Of a stretch of DNA of 54,671 bases, positions 42,681 to 53,485 are shown piece after piece. Where the stretch lies: positions 1 through 54,671 of the forward strand of contig JBBTET010000044.1 in the NCBI GenBank assembly GCA_038042195.1. The letters are read 5' to 3'. Position numbers and translations under genes: made by a program. Source of the stretch: JACRIM01 sp038042195 (GTDB taxonomy: Bacteria > Planctomycetota > Phycisphaerae > UBA1845 > UTPLA1). The notes beneath the pieces are model-generated. The model was not told the origin of the DNA and searched no databases. It saw nothing but the letters and a program-made list of their open reading frames with translations. Position 1 is the first letter of the stretch. The number at the start of each line of letters is the position of its first letter.

Positions 42681-43781
42681 TTACCGCTGCATGATTGGCA
42701 GCGTGTTATATGGCAATTGCAGGATGATGAGGGCCACAGCGGTGCCATAGATTTTCCCAACGCCGTCGCCTTCCCACGCACCGTCGTCCTCTTGGGTTGC
42801 CAGGAGGTGGGCGCTCACTTTCGGGTAGTAGTCTTTCCAGTCGTTCTCCCCCGCGAGGTACATCACCTGCGAGAGATACAGATGAGCGTAGAACCAGTGG
42901 CCCCAGGTGCCGCCGCGGCGGTCGCCGATGCCGATGTTCTGTTTGCAATAGCGAAGGGCGTTGAGTGCCAGTGGGTTGTCATACTGTCCGGCGTTGAACC
43001 AACAGGCCACGGCGGCGGCGGTGATGGGCGGGCGTGATCCGGACATGCCGACGCGATAGGCGATGCCGCCGTCAGGTTGGATGGAGTTCTCCAGGTATTT
43101 CATGGCCCGGTCGACGACCGTCTTGGGGACGGCGATGCCGGCGTTGCGCGAAGCGCGAAGGGCCTGCACCTGCGTGATGGTCACGGAACCTTCGTCGCCG
43201 TTCATGTCGGGCGTGTAGAGCCAGCCGCCGAGGTTGCTTTGGGATCGGGCGATGAGGTCGACGCCGCGTTGGAGGGCGTATTTAACTTCCGAAAGTCGGT
43301 CGATGTCCTCTTCCATGCCCATCATCTCGGCGAGAAAGAGCATGGAAAAACCGTGGCCGTACATGGAGCGCGTTTCCTCATCGCCAGTGCGGCAGATGAG
43401 ACCGTTCTTTTGCGTCGACCGCAGGATGTACGTCATCGCGCGACGAATGTTGGGGGCATATGGTCCTTGCGTCGGCGTGCTGCCGGACGAGGCGAAGGCC
43501 ATGCCTGAGAGGGCGGTCATGGAAACGGGATAGGACCCCATGTGGCCGGTTTCACGGAGCGCGCCATCGGAGCCTTGACGAGTGGCGAGGTACTTGAGTG
43601 CCTTTTGGATGGCGGTGTCAATCTGAGGCGTCACCAACGGCGGGAGCTTGGGCGGCGGGGTGGCAAGCGACGGCAGCGAACAGAGGAGTACTTGAGCGCA
43701 CACGACGACGCCAAGAATGGAAGCGCATCGCGCAAAGTGGATGCTGCGTGCGGACTGTGCAATGGTCGATACTCTGGTCAC
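42681..43781 (-). CDS. Exported alpha/alpha-toroid (squalene-cyclase-like) protein
   Basis: A 366-residue protein with an uncleaved or cleaved signal segment (SILGVVVCAQVLLCSLPSLA) and an alpha/alpha-barrel of the prenyltransferase/squalene-cyclase fold. QW-like repeats are visible: RQGSDGALRETG, SQSNLGGWLYTP, QPDGGIAYRV and QEDDGAWEGDG. The catalytic DxDD motif of class II terpene cyclases is absent and no prenyltransferase zinc ligands are evident, so an enzyme role in terpene synthesis is unlikely. Similar exported toroids occur in planctomycetes next to MoxR/VWA genes. Its start overlaps the stop of the PQQ-repeat gene by 4 nt. Confidence 0.85.
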   Translation of the reverse strand: MTRVSTIAQSARSIHFARCASILGVVVCAQVLLCSLPSLATPPPKLPPLVTPQIDTAIQKALKYLATRQGSDGALRETGHMGSYPVSMTALSGMAFASSGSTPTQGPYAPNIRRAMTYILRSTQKNGLICRTGDEETRSMYGHGFSMLFLAEMMGMEEDIDRLSEVKYALQRGVDLIARSQSNLGGWLYTPDMNGDEGSVTITQVQALRASRNAGIAVPKTVVDRAMKYLENSIQPDGGIAYRVGMSGSRPPITAAAVACWFNAGQYDNPLALNALRYCKQNIGIGDRRGGTWGHWFYAHLYLSQVMYLAGENDWKDYYPKVSAHLLATQEDDGAWEGDGVGKIYGTAVALIILQLPYNTLPIMQR

Positions 43782-46700
43782 GGCTCTTCCCGCTCCTCCG
43801 GCTCGATCAATCGCCCCGACTCCGGCCTGGTGGGCTTGGTCGGGGCGCCTTTGGCCAGAACATAGTATGCCTCTGGAGTCACCGCAATGATCCGCTGATC
43901 GAGCACGATCACGTCCTTGATCAAATGTGCCCTGGCTGGGTCGCGACTGCCTGAGCGGTCGTCGAGTTCCGGAGAGTTTTCAATCAATTGGCGGCCCGTG
44001 CTCTTGTCGAGGAAGAGAATGCGAGCTGGGCCGATGGGGGGCCGGTCGGTGCGATTGTTCCTCGGCTCTTCCGTTTGCACGCCGTATTGCACTACCGTCA
44101 CCCAATCCGGCGATGCGGAGATCATCTGTCTGTTGATCGATGCGTAAGGGCCGAGTTCACGCTGCCAGGGTGATTTTTCCGCTGCCAACGGGATGGAGTG
44201 GAGGGCGAAGGTCGGCCTATCGCCAAATGTCTTTGCAAAGAGGAGAAGCCGAAGGGCGAGTGTGGTGCTGCCGGGCGACACGGGGACGCGATCGAGCGTC
44301 ATTTCGACCGGCGGCAGCGACAGTCCATTGAGTGTGAGCCGGCGGAGCGACTCCCCATTCTCGGCACGAATAATCTCCATTTCATTCGATGGGTATGTGA
44401 TGGCGACGTGTTCGTCGTCCAGGCGACGAATGTCGAGCACGCCTGCCGGGGCGGGTTGTGTCCAGAGATTTCGCCCGGTCAGCAGATCACGTCCCACGAG
44501 TCCGTCCGCGCCGCCATAGGTAATGACGCGCCCGTTGATGGCAAAGGGGATCACGCTGGGCGCAAGGTCGGTCGCATCCGCATCGGCATTCGCCGGAGGT
44601 TGGCCCTTGCGTTGTCTGGCATCCAGGCTGAACTGAATGCGAACGCGACCGGATCGTGGGTCGAGCATGCAGACGGTGGGCGGTTCTGCTTCGATGACCA
44701 CGAGATTCCCCGCGGCCTCTCCCAGCGCGACGAGGCGCTTCCCGGTGAAGCGGCGACGCCACATGGGAATCGCGCCTTGTCGCGCGGGCACGGCAATCAG
44801 AGTGGAGGGGTCTGTGGCCATGATGACCGTCGCATCCATCGCGATGATGGGAGGATCAGGCAATACACCGGCGGAACGATCAAGCGGGATGGGCGGCCAC
44901 AACATGCGGCCGGTCGTGAGGCCCACGGCGCAGGCCTGAGTGCCTATATCGAGCACCGCAACGGAGCCGGCCATCGCGGCGGCGCGGGCGGTGAGTCGGA
45001 TGGCGTCACCCTCAGGATTCGGCTCCTCATCGAGTTGCAGGTTGATCACGTTTGACCAGGCGGTACGCGATTCCGGCGATGCATCGGCCATGACCCCTTT
45101 GACTTGCTTGAGGATTTGTAGTGGAACGACGCCGGAATGAGGACCGAGCGGGTGACGTGGATCCCAAAAACTGGTGACGTCGGCGCGAAACGTGTTGGCG
45201 GTGCCCTCAATGGCAACGACGTCGAGGGTCGTGGTGTTGGATAGGATCGCGGGCGGGCGTGAGGCTGGTAGCAGGCGAGCAAGCGAGGCGAGCAGCTCGG
45301 TGACGGTGGAATGCGCCGCACTCTTCGGCAACTCGGGGAGACTCTCCGGCAGCTTCATCGTGGCTGCATGATTGCGTAGTTCGTCGATCAGTCGTCGGGC
45401 CAGGGTCGGGTCGGTCACGGGCAGTCTCGGGCCGGGACACGAAAGAGCGATGGCGAGTTTGAGTTTGAGAACTCGCAGGGTTGTCGCATTGTCCTTCGCG
45501 GCTTCGAGTCGAGCGATGGCGCGCGTAAGGAAATAGACCACGGACTCATGATCGCCGGTGGTGGACGACATACGGGCCAGTCGTTCGTCGAGCCATGCAC
45601 CTTGTTGGGTCGCCCCCAGCCCATCGGCCATGCGCGTAAAGCGTGCGAGCGACTCAACGGATGTTGGAGCGCCATCACGCCTCTCAAGGGCGGTCGCTTT
45701 CTGGACGAGATCGAGGAGACTTGTTCGTTGGACAAGGTCCATGTGGGTCGTAAGAGCGTCAAGTTGCTGCGCGAGTTTGACCCCCACGGTGGCATCGAGT
45801 TCTTGTTCGATGGTGATGGGTTGGTCGCCGACCTGGGCCAGCATGTGAAGGCCGTGTTGATAGGCGCGGAGCCATTCCTTTTGCTCACGGAGCAGGTCGA
45901 ACTGGGCCAGCCCGACCTGCACTTGATCCTCGATTCGGCGGGCGGCGGCCGATGCGCGGTCGAGGAGCGGCGTACGATTTGCAACGTCCGTGGACGCTGC
46001 GAGATTCAGCAGCGACGCGACGCGTTGATGACGGATGCGTTCGGAGAGTTCGATGGCATCGGCATCGGTGGGTTTGTCGGTGGTTGTCTCAGACTCGGCG
46101 CGTTCTAGGAGCGAAAGCGCGGTCGCCCAGTCCTTTTTCGCCGACGCGAGACCCGCAAGGCGAAGGAGGGCCTTGCGATCACCGGCGTTCTTTTCCAACG
46201 CGAGTTCGGCGATTCGGCGAGAGCGTTCAATGTCGGGGAACTTGGTGATGGACTTAGCGGTGAGGCTGTAGAGGGCACCATCGCAGGCGAGGAGATTTCC
46301 AAGTGGTTCGTCAGCGGCGACGACATCCCCAACGGGCACGCCATCTGCTGCGCGAAGTCGGACGAGACCGGACTCCGTCGGTGCGAAGATGGTCTCGGCG
46401 TTGAGAATGGGTCGCCCCGTCAGTGGACTCGCCCCGTAAGACCAAAGACTCTGCCCGTTGGCGGCGTCCAGCGCCAGGAGCGACTTGCCGCCAATGAAGA
46501 TTCGACGACCATCGGACCCAATCAGAAAGCGATGCGCACCACGCGGGAACGACCACACCTGCTCACCGGTTTGGCGATTGATGGCGATGAGCGATTCCGC
46601 GTCGGTTGGTGCATGAATGACGAGTCCGCCGCATGGGAGAGGCGGAGAAGCGAGCCATTCATCGGGTTGGGCCAGGCCGCCCGTGGCCGGACCGAACGGC

Positions 46701-48387
46701 CCCCATTGTCGCGGCGCGGCACGTTGTGAGATGGTGAGTTGTGTACGTTTGTAGGCGGACTGCCAGCAAAGCGAAAAATTGTGCGTCGACAGCCCAATGA
46801 GCATTCCCGCGCCCGTTGGAATGAAAATCGACCCTTGATGAACGGCCGGCGGGAGGATGCCGTTCATCGGAAACATTCCGGGCTGGCCGGTGCCGAGCAG
46901 GACGAGCTTTTTAAGAGCGCCGTCGCGCCCGAGGATGGCGAGTTGCAGGTCCGAGCCGATTTGGACCGATGCGACCAGTGACTCTCCGACGACCACGGGC
47001 GTGGACAGGAAGTGGGCATAACGAAGACCGTCCTCCACGGGACCGCCGCGGCCTTTGGTCCACACGGCCTTACCCGACTCAGCTTCGTAAGCGCGGAGAG
47101 AGTTTGGCTCCGCCACATCGTCACCGACGAAGATGTTATTGGGTGGGGGCACGCCTTCCTTCGATGGAAACTGTTCATTGGGCGTACCCATTTGTTCAAT
47201 CAGAAAGACAAGGCCCAGCGAGGTGGACACTGTGCCGCGGTATTCATGGAACAGCGTGCGCGTCGTGAGTTCGTCGAGGCGATCCGAATTGTCTACGTTG
47301 ATCGTCCCCATCATTTGACGCTGGGCCTCGATGCGCGGGTCGCGGACGGGGCGCTTCGGGATGGCCCGCCACAACAGATCGAATGAGTCAAGCTCGCGGG
47401 AGACAAGACCCTCGGGGCCTGTGAGGAAAAGGGCGCGACCATCCNNNNNNNNNNCCATACCACCGGGCGGCCGGTCTTCTTGCTGACTCGTTCGATGTTC
47501 CGAGTGTCGATGCGAGCGGTGCCGGCGAGATCCTCCCGCATCGCGGAATCGGGGGCGAGCGCAGGGTCGACGGTGGTGAGTCGCATGTCCGCGTCAGTGG
47601 CTGACTGGGACTCGTGGATCGATGATTTGAGAAATGCTTCGAGAGTCGCGACGCGCGCGGCTTGTTCTTGTGGCGCGACGCTCTTCAGGCGGTCGAGGTC
47701 TTGCAACGCGGAGGTAAGGTCGCCGGTGAGGGCTGCGGCGACGCAGAGTTTCTGAAGCGTCTGCCATGCAGGGATGGTGGTGTGCGGCAGATTGAGAAGT
47801 TGGTTTAACAGGTCCACAGCCTCGCCGGCTTCGCGGGAATCAATGAGCTTTGCAGCGAGGAGATTGATGGCCTCCGGTCCGGGCGTGGTGTGTGGGAACT
47901 TGGTCGCGAGTTGACGGAGGGCGTCGAGGTCGTTGGCGGCACGCGCGGCATCGAGCCGAGCGCGCACGTCGGCGTCGTATAGCAGACGATACGTTTGTAA
48001 GCCATCGGACGGCCAGCCGGCGATTTGATCTTGCGCGCAGTGCAGCGCGGAGAGGAAGTGCTGACCATTGTCGGGCGACACGGTCTTCTCGCCGTATTGA
48101 TCGACCACGCGCATGAGCGTATCAGCCGCGAGCTTCCAGTCTTGTTGAGCGGCGGCATCCTTTGCTCGTTTCAGCCAGCTTTCAGCATCGCGGTCGCTGG
48201 GCGGGATGAGGCCGTCGCGCTCGGTGCGAACCGGATGCGTGGGTGGGTCGGCCGTCACGGCGAAGGCAGTCAACAGGAATAGGCCAATGGCGACTGCGAC
48301 GACGGTGATCCGGCGACTCTGACATTGAAAATAGGCGATATCAGCGTACAACGAGCTTATCCTAGGAGGGCGTGGACTCGCATACAA
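43778..48387 (-). CDS. Exported PQQ-like beta-propeller protein, split by an assembly gap
   Basis: First gene of the ten-gene operon. The N-terminal part (311 codons to the gap) has a membrane/signal segment (ITVVAVAIGLFLLTAFAVTA) and helical TPR-like units (AESWLKRAKDAAAQQDWKLA). It ends ERVSKKTGRPVVW, the start of a propeller blade. After the gap the chain resumes DGRALFLTGPEGLVSRELDS and continues for 1,222 codons, with PQQ-type repeats (LIAINRQTGEQVWSFPRGAH, LLALDAANGQSLWSYG, GRDLLTGRNLWTQP) flanking a helical TPR-like middle. It totals about 1,530 residues plus the gap. Flanking reading frames join if the missing length is 3n+2, so the 10-N placeholder creates an artificial frameshift. 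Such proteins are exported scaffolds or, in BamB, help outer-membrane assembly. Confidence 0.85.
47445..47454. other. Assembly gap (10 N)
   Basis: Ten consecutive N within the PQQ-repeat gene. The true length is unknown; an intact gene requires 3n+2 missing bases. Confidence 0.99.
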
Positions 48388-48430
48388 TGAGAACGTTCCG
48401 AAACGTGACGGCTTTCATAGGGATCATGGC

Positions 48431-49333
48431 GTGAGTAACGACAACGAATCAATCGGGTTGTCGAATGTGTCACTCGAAACTGGAGCAAGAGTATCCTTGT
48501 TGCAAGGCTTGGGGGCCGCCTTGCGATTCCTTAGCCCATTGGGCCGGCGCGATACGGTGTCGGGGGCGGTCACGTTTGCCCGGGCAGACATGTGGTTTGT
48601 CCCGGTCGGATTGGTCGTCGGACTGGTGTGGGCAGGACTTTTCAAGGGAACCTGGCGTCTGTACGGAGAAATCGCCAATCTCCGGGTCATTCCGCCGCTA
48701 GTGATCGTGGTGGTCGAGTGCTGTTTCACGGGGCCGTTTCTGGCGTTGGGACTTGCCCGCACGGTGAATCTCCTGACGAGCGTTCGTCCGTGGCGACCGC
48801 CGGAGGAAACGTCGGAACCGCTCTCGCCGGTGGGGACGCTGGCCCTCGCGCTGACTGTATTGTCATCGTGGGTATTGATTGCGAGCATCCCGCCATTTTC
48901 AGGCTGGTGGCCACCGCCGGACGACTGGCGATATCCGTTTCGCCATGTGTATCCTGCGCCGATCTATCGCTCGCTGGTGTTGGCTCCGATCTGGGGGCGA
49001 TGGGCGATCCTGTTGGCGGGGACGGTCGGTCGAACGGCGAAGTACGCGGACACGCAGACCGTGGCGCTGTGCCGATCGCTGACGCCGGGACGACTCTTGG
49101 TCCACACCCTCTTTCCGATGGCGATCACGTCGGTCTATCTCAGCCGTGACGGCAACTATCTTACGGGCATCATCGTGGGCATCTCAGTCTTCATCACGGC
49201 CTATGTGCCGAGCGTCATCATGGCGCGGCGCGGCGGCGGACAGACGCGGCAATCGTTGTACGCGGTCGGACAACTGGCCCAGCTCGCATTTCTGGCCATG
49301 TATCGAGCGTTTTGGCCGTTGATACACGGGTAG
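48431..49333 (+). CDS. CobS-like integral membrane protein lacking the DGxxD-type motif
   Basis: A 300-residue polytopic protein with a GTG start (AGGGA upstream). The pattern LRFLSPLG, then ADMWFVPVGLVVGLVWAGLF and the C-terminal GGGQTRQSLYAVGQLAQLAF, resembles adenosylcobinamide-GDP ribazoletransferase (CobS), whose C-terminus has GQTGDTLGA...ELGELVFLLA. However, where CobS has its acidic active-site motif (DGLADxxD), this protein has LALGLARTVNLLTS, without acids. It may be a non-catalytic or repurposed CobS relative. No cobalamin genes flank it. It is divergent from the long operon and precedes comEC by about 50 nt. Confidence 0.6.
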   Translation: MSNDNESIGLSNVSLETGARVSLLQGLGAALRFLSPLGRRDTVSGAVTFARADMWFVPVGLVVGLVWAGLFKGTWRLYGEIANLRVIPPLVIVVVECCFTGPFLALGLARTVNLLTSVRPWRPPEETSEPLSPVGTLALALTVLSSWVLIASIPPFSGWWPPPDDWRYPFRHVYPAPIYRSLVLAPIWGRWAILLAGTVGRTAKYADTQTVALCRSLTPGRLLVHTLFPMAITSVYLSRDGNYLTGIIVGISVFITAYVPSVIMARRGGGQTRQSLYAVGQLAQLAFLAMYRAFWPLIHG

Positions 49334-49384
49334 GCTACGAACATGGCACCACGGCGTTGATGACGTACACTTTCGACTGCCTCC

Positions 49385-51967
49385 ATGTCCCCCAAAGTAG
49401 TTCAGAACATCGATCTTCAGACCGGCGAGCCGACCCCTTCGCCGTCGATGCCTCCCGCGCCGGCACCACTGTTGCCGATGGCGGTGGGATTGATGGCAGG
49501 AGTGCTACTGGATGATCGTCTGCCGCTGGGCCAGTGGGTGTATGGCATCGTCATGATCGTGTGCGCGGCGTCTTTGCTCCGCAAAAAGAGGCATCGCTAC
49601 TTGAGTGTGGCGATGTTGATGATCGCGTCGGCGGGCTTGGGGGCCATTCGCTATGACATCCACTTTCGTCGAATCGCGAGTGATCACATCGTGCATCGCA
49701 CGGGGGCGGATCCGATGCTGTGTCGGCTTCGTGGGCGCGTGCTGACTGCGCCCGACATCGTGGAGCCGAGTCCGAGTGTCCCGCGCGCCTTTGAGACGGG
49801 GCCGCGCACGCGCTTCATCCTGGAGATGGAGCAGGTCAAGTCGGGCGAGACGATGGTTCCGGCATCGGGGCGGCTGATGGTGTCGGTGAAGGCACCGCTG
49901 CTACTCTTGCGAATGGGGGACGTGATCGAGATGACGGGCTGGTTGTATCGACCGCGCGGGCCGGTGAATCCGGGTGAATACGACCGACGGCTGGCGAATC
50001 GGCGGGCGGGGTTGCTTGCCGGATTCTCGTGCGATCACGCGGAGTCGGTGCGCGTCGTGGATCGGGTCGGGGCGGATTGGCGCGGGAGTCTCGGAAAGTT
50101 GCGGCTGCGACTGGGTCGTATGCTCCTGCATGAGAGCCTGGCGGAGGACGAACCGGAGGCGGGAGTGATTGAGGCGGTGGTGCTCGGTCATCGGGACGCG
50201 GTGTCGCGGGCGATGAACGAGGCCTTCGTGCGAACGGGGAACGCGCACTTTCTCGCGGCCAGCGGGATGAACGTCGCGTGGGTGGCCCTCGTCGGTTGGG
50301 CGGTGATGTCGCTAACGGGGGCATACTATCGAACGCGTGCCGTCGCGATGGCATTGCTGATCCTGGCCTACGTCTTCGTGGCGGAGCCGGAGCCGTCCAT
50401 CCAACGCGCGGGAATCATGGGGCTGGTCGGATGTATGACGCTGTTTCAGCGCGGGCGGGCGAGCGTGTTGAACTGGCTGGCGTGTTCGGCCGTGGTGGTG
50501 TTGATGATCGACCCGGCGGACCTCTTTCGAGCGGGGTTTCAACTCAGCTTTCTCGGAGCGTTGGGAGCGTCGCATGTGGCGAGCGTGGTGCGGGCGACGA
50601 TGGGACCGTCCATGATTCGCGCCGCGGATCGCATCGGGTTGCGGCCCTACCTGGTGGCGTATGGTTTCATGCCGCGCGAGGCCGACCCGGACATCGTGGA
50701 TGATTCTCTGCGCGGCGAGATTGCCGTATGGATTGTGAAGGGCATCGCGTTGAGCGTGAGTGTGTCGCTGGCGTGTTGGCTGGTGACCGCGCCGTTGTGC
50801 TGCTACACGTTTGGTCAGATTGCACCGTGGGGGATTCTGGGAACGCTCGTGCTGTGGGGACCGGCGTTCGTGGCGACGATCATCGGATTTGCAAAGCTTG
50901 GGATGGGCCTGCTCTTTCCGTCGTCGGCGCTGTTGCTTGGACCGATGATGGCATGGGCCACGCGGCTCATGGTCGGCTTGGTGGACGTGTTGTCGCATTT
51001 GCCGGGGACGCTGATCGATGGTCGGCGACCGTCGCTGGCGTGGGTCTTCGCCGCGTACGCCGTGATTGCATGGCGCGTGTACGGGACGAAGTGGCTGATC
51101 TTTCCGTATCGTTTCAAGCTGGCGGCACTCGTGATCGTGCTGTGGTGGGCGATTCCTCCGAGATGGGTGACGCACGAAGCGGGCGCGCTCAAGGTGTGGA
51201 TGCTCGCGGTCGGCGATGGCACGGGGACGGTCGTGGAGCTGCCGAACGGCAAGGTGTTGATGGTCGATTTCGGAACGATGTCGAAGTTCTCGGCGGGGAA
51301 TGTAGGGGTCGCGTTTCTCCGGGAGCGCGGGATTCGACGCATCGACACGGCCTTTCTATCCCATGCCGACTTCGATCATTACAGTGGGATTTCGGCCATC
51401 GCGAAGGAGTTGGAGATCGAGCGACTCGTCCTCAACGATCACTTTCAGCCGTATGTGAAGGAGAAAAGCGCGCCGTGGTATTTTCTGAAGGCGATGGGCG
51501 ACGCGGGCGTGCCGGTGGAGGTGGTGAGCGGGCCGAAGGTGTTTGAGGGAATGGGGGATGTGCGCGTCGAGTCGATCTGGCCGCCGCCCCTGGAGAAAGG
51601 CGGCATCGCCACGGACAACGACCGTTCGATGGTGCTGCGATTGACGCATCAAGGGAAGCGAGTGCTGCTCACAGGCGACATCGCGTTGCGCGGCATGGCG
51701 GGCTTGTTGCAGCAGGGGGATCTGAAGGCGGACGCCCTCGCGCTTCCACATCATGGCAGCGTCGTGGCGAATACAAAGGCGTTCATCGATGCCGTCGATC
51801 CGACGGTGTGCGTGCGATCCAGCGGGCAGCGGCGAAAGATGACGCGCAACGGGATTGAACGGTGCGTTGGCGAGCGGAGCTATTTCAGCACGGCGGATGA
51901 TGGGTGTGTGGTGGTGAAGATTGCGAACGGTGCAATGACTACAGAGTCGAAATTCAACAAGAACTGA
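49385..51967 (+). CDS. comEC: ComEC/Rec2 family DNA-uptake channel protein
   Basis: An 860-residue membrane protein with the three ComEC regions: an N-terminal DUF4131-like part with two helices (PMAVGLMAGVLLDD, YLSVAMLMIASAGLGAIRYD) and an OB-like domain (GRLMVSVKAP, GDVIEMTGWLY). A central Competence domain follows (LGHRDAVSRAMNEAFVRTGN, HFLAASGMNV, IQRAGIMGLVG). The C-terminal metallo-beta-lactamase domain has FLSHADFDHYSG (His660, Asp662, Asp664, His665), LLTGDI and LPHHGS. ComEC forms the inner-membrane channel for single-stranded DNA in natural transformation, and the lactamase domain is thought to degrade the other strand. The complete metal site suggests an active domain. No other com genes are nearby. 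Confidence 0.93.
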   Translation: MSPKVVQNIDLQTGEPTPSPSMPPAPAPLLPMAVGLMAGVLLDDRLPLGQWVYGIVMIVCAASLLRKKRHRYLSVAMLMIASAGLGAIRYDIHFRRIASDHIVHRTGADPMLCRLRGRVLTAPDIVEPSPSVPRAFETGPRTRFILEMEQVKSGETMVPASGRLMVSVKAPLLLLRMGDVIEMTGWLYRPRGPVNPGEYDRRLANRRAGLLAGFSCDHAESVRVVDRVGADWRGSLGKLRLRLGRMLLHESLAEDEPEAGVIEAVVLGHRDAVSRAMNEAFVRTGNAHFLAASGMNVAWVALVGWAVMSLTGAYYRTRAVAMALLILAYVFVAEPEPSIQRAGIMGLVGCMTLFQRGRASVLNWLACSAVVVLMIDPADLFRAGFQLSFLGALGASHVASVVRATMGPSMIRAADRIGLRPYLVAYGFMPREADPDIVDDSLRGEIAVWIVKGIALSVSVSLACWLVTAPLCCYTFGQIAPWGILGTLVLWGPAFVATIIGFAKLGMGLLFPSSALLLGPMMAWATRLMVGLVDVLSHLPGTLIDGRRPSLAWVFAAYAVIAWRVYGTKWLIFPYRFKLAALVIVLWWAIPPRWVTHEAGALKVWMLAVGDGTGTVVELPNGKVLMVDFGTMSKFSAGNVGVAFLRERGIRRIDTAFLSHADFDHYSGISAIAKELEIERLVLNDHFQPYVKEKSAPWYFLKAMGDAGVPVEVVSGPKVFEGMGDVRVESIWPPPLEKGGIATDNDRSMVLRLTHQGKRVLLTGDIALRGMAGLLQQGDLKADALALPHHGSVVANTKAFIDAVDPTVCVRSSGQRRKMTRNGIERCVGERSYFSTADDGCVVVKIANGAMTTESKFNKN

Positions 51968-51975
51968 CTATGAGG

Positions 51976-53394
51976 CTACGTGCCGATGGTGGTTGAATTG
52001 CGATGCTTGATCCAAAGATAGGTCATCAGCCCCGCGCCGAGCAAACCGAACGGCAGCATGGAGCCGAACCAGATGTTGGGATTCAACTTGGACGCGACAC
52101 CCGCACCCACCGAAGGCTTGGCAAACGAATCGAACAATGCTCCGAGGCCGTAGCCGGAGATCAGCGCCCCGTAGTATTGGAATGAATCGATAATCCCCGA
52201 TGAACAGCCGGCCATTCGTCTGCCGCCCAGGTCCATGGCGGCTGCCGTTCCGAGGATGGAATGCGTGGAGTTGCACATCATGCTGATGCCGATGATGAGG
52301 GCGACCGCGATGGCCGAACTCGCTGCGCCGCCGCTTTGCGGGACCATGATGGCGACGATGGTGAACGCGACTTGAGCAATGTAGAGAATCGCCGCGACCG
52401 GGGCGCGCTTGCCGTGAAAGAGTTTGTCGGAGATGTAGCCGGACGTGAGCGACCCGACGGAGGCGGTGACGGGCAGGCCCCAGATGAACGCGGTGTAGAG
52501 TCCCGACATCTTGTCCGCCCCCCAAACGTCGTGGAGATAGACGGCCCACCAGGATTCCACGCCGCGGCGCACGAAGCCGGTGCAAAAATAGGCGGCGGCG
52601 ACAATCCAAACGACGCGGTTTGACGCGATCTTTCGGAACACATCGATCAGCCGAATCTTCTCGGTCGATTCGGCTCCTCCATCGTCGTCGTGTTCGACCT
52701 TCCACCCGGCTTCTTCGGGTGTGTTCTTCACAAATAGATTCATCAGAATCACGATGACGCCCACGGCGATGGGGGGCAGGATGAACATGTATCGCCAATT
52801 GAGCGTGGGCGTGGACAGTGTGAAGAACAGGAGCGGGATGCTCATGCCCGTGATCAACGTCTTGCCGAGTTGGCCCGCGCCGATGGCACCCAGGTTAATC
52901 ATGAATCCGAAGACACCGGCGAAGGCTCCGCGCTCTTTTCGTCGAAACCACGCGGTGTTGATCTTGATGAATCCCGGTGCGCCGAAGGCCTGCATGTAAC
53001 CGTCGAACGAGCGTATGCAAACGAGGCTGGTCAACAAGAGCATGGTGGACATGCCGGACCACGACGTGAAACCGAACGCAAGGTTGAGAATGATCGTGGA
53101 GATCGCGCCGATGGTCATGGCCTGCTTGCCGCCGAAGCGATCGGTGAAGAGGCCGTTGATCATCTGGCCAATAGCGTAGGCTCCGTCGCGGCCTGAATTG
53201 ATCATTCCATACTGAGATTTTGAGAAGGACAGTTCGCTCATCAACTCCGGCGCGACGGGGCTGAGGTTGTAGCGGCAGAGGTAGTAGGAAGCGTAAGTGA
53301 GTCCCAGGAAGAACCAGTTCTGTCCACGACGAGCGCGATAGCCCGGCGGGTGGACGATGGGGGCGCTGTCGGTCGCTTGCGAGGCGGTCTGCAT
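51976..53394 (-). CDS. MFS transporter of the organophosphate:phosphate antiporter (OPA) type
   Basis: A 472-residue protein with about twelve transmembrane helices. Features of GlpT/UhpT-like OPA transporters: YASYYLCRYNLSPVAPEL with the conserved Tyr/Arg region, SKSQYGMINSGRDGAYAIGQ, GLFTDRFGGKQAM and MQAFGAPGFIKINTAWFRRK. A cytoplasmic central loop (EEAGWKVEHDDDGGAESTEK) separates the halves. The likely substrate is a phosphorylated sugar or glycerol phosphate exchanged for phosphate; the exact substrate is not readable. It converges on comEC with an 8-nt gap and is divergent from the enolase-superfamily gene, with 91 nt between their starts. Confidence 0.88.
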   Translation of the reverse strand: MQTASQATDSAPIVHPPGYRARRGQNWFFLGLTYASYYLCRYNLSPVAPELMSELSFSKSQYGMINSGRDGAYAIGQMINGLFTDRFGGKQAMTIGAISTIILNLAFGFTSWSGMSTMLLLTSLVCIRSFDGYMQAFGAPGFIKINTAWFRRKERGAFAGVFGFMINLGAIGAGQLGKTLITGMSIPLLFFTLSTPTLNWRYMFILPPIAVGVIVILMNLFVKNTPEEAGWKVEHDDDGGAESTEKIRLIDVFRKIASNRVVWIVAAAYFCTGFVRRGVESWWAVYLHDVWGADKMSGLYTAFIWGLPVTASVGSLTSGYISDKLFHGKRAPVAAILYIAQVAFTIVAIMVPQSGGAASSAIAVALIIGISMMCNSTHSILGTAAAMDLGGRRMAGCSSGIIDSFQYYGALISGYGLGALFDSFAKPSVGAGVASKLNPNIWFGSMLPFGLLGAGLMTYLWIKHRNSTTIGT

Positions 53395-53485
53395 GGGGGT
53401 TCCTTGAAGCGTGGGACTGTATCTGCGATGGCGCGGGTGGGCAATTCACAGCGCGCGGATTGCGATGGGCCGTACAATCTCGCCC

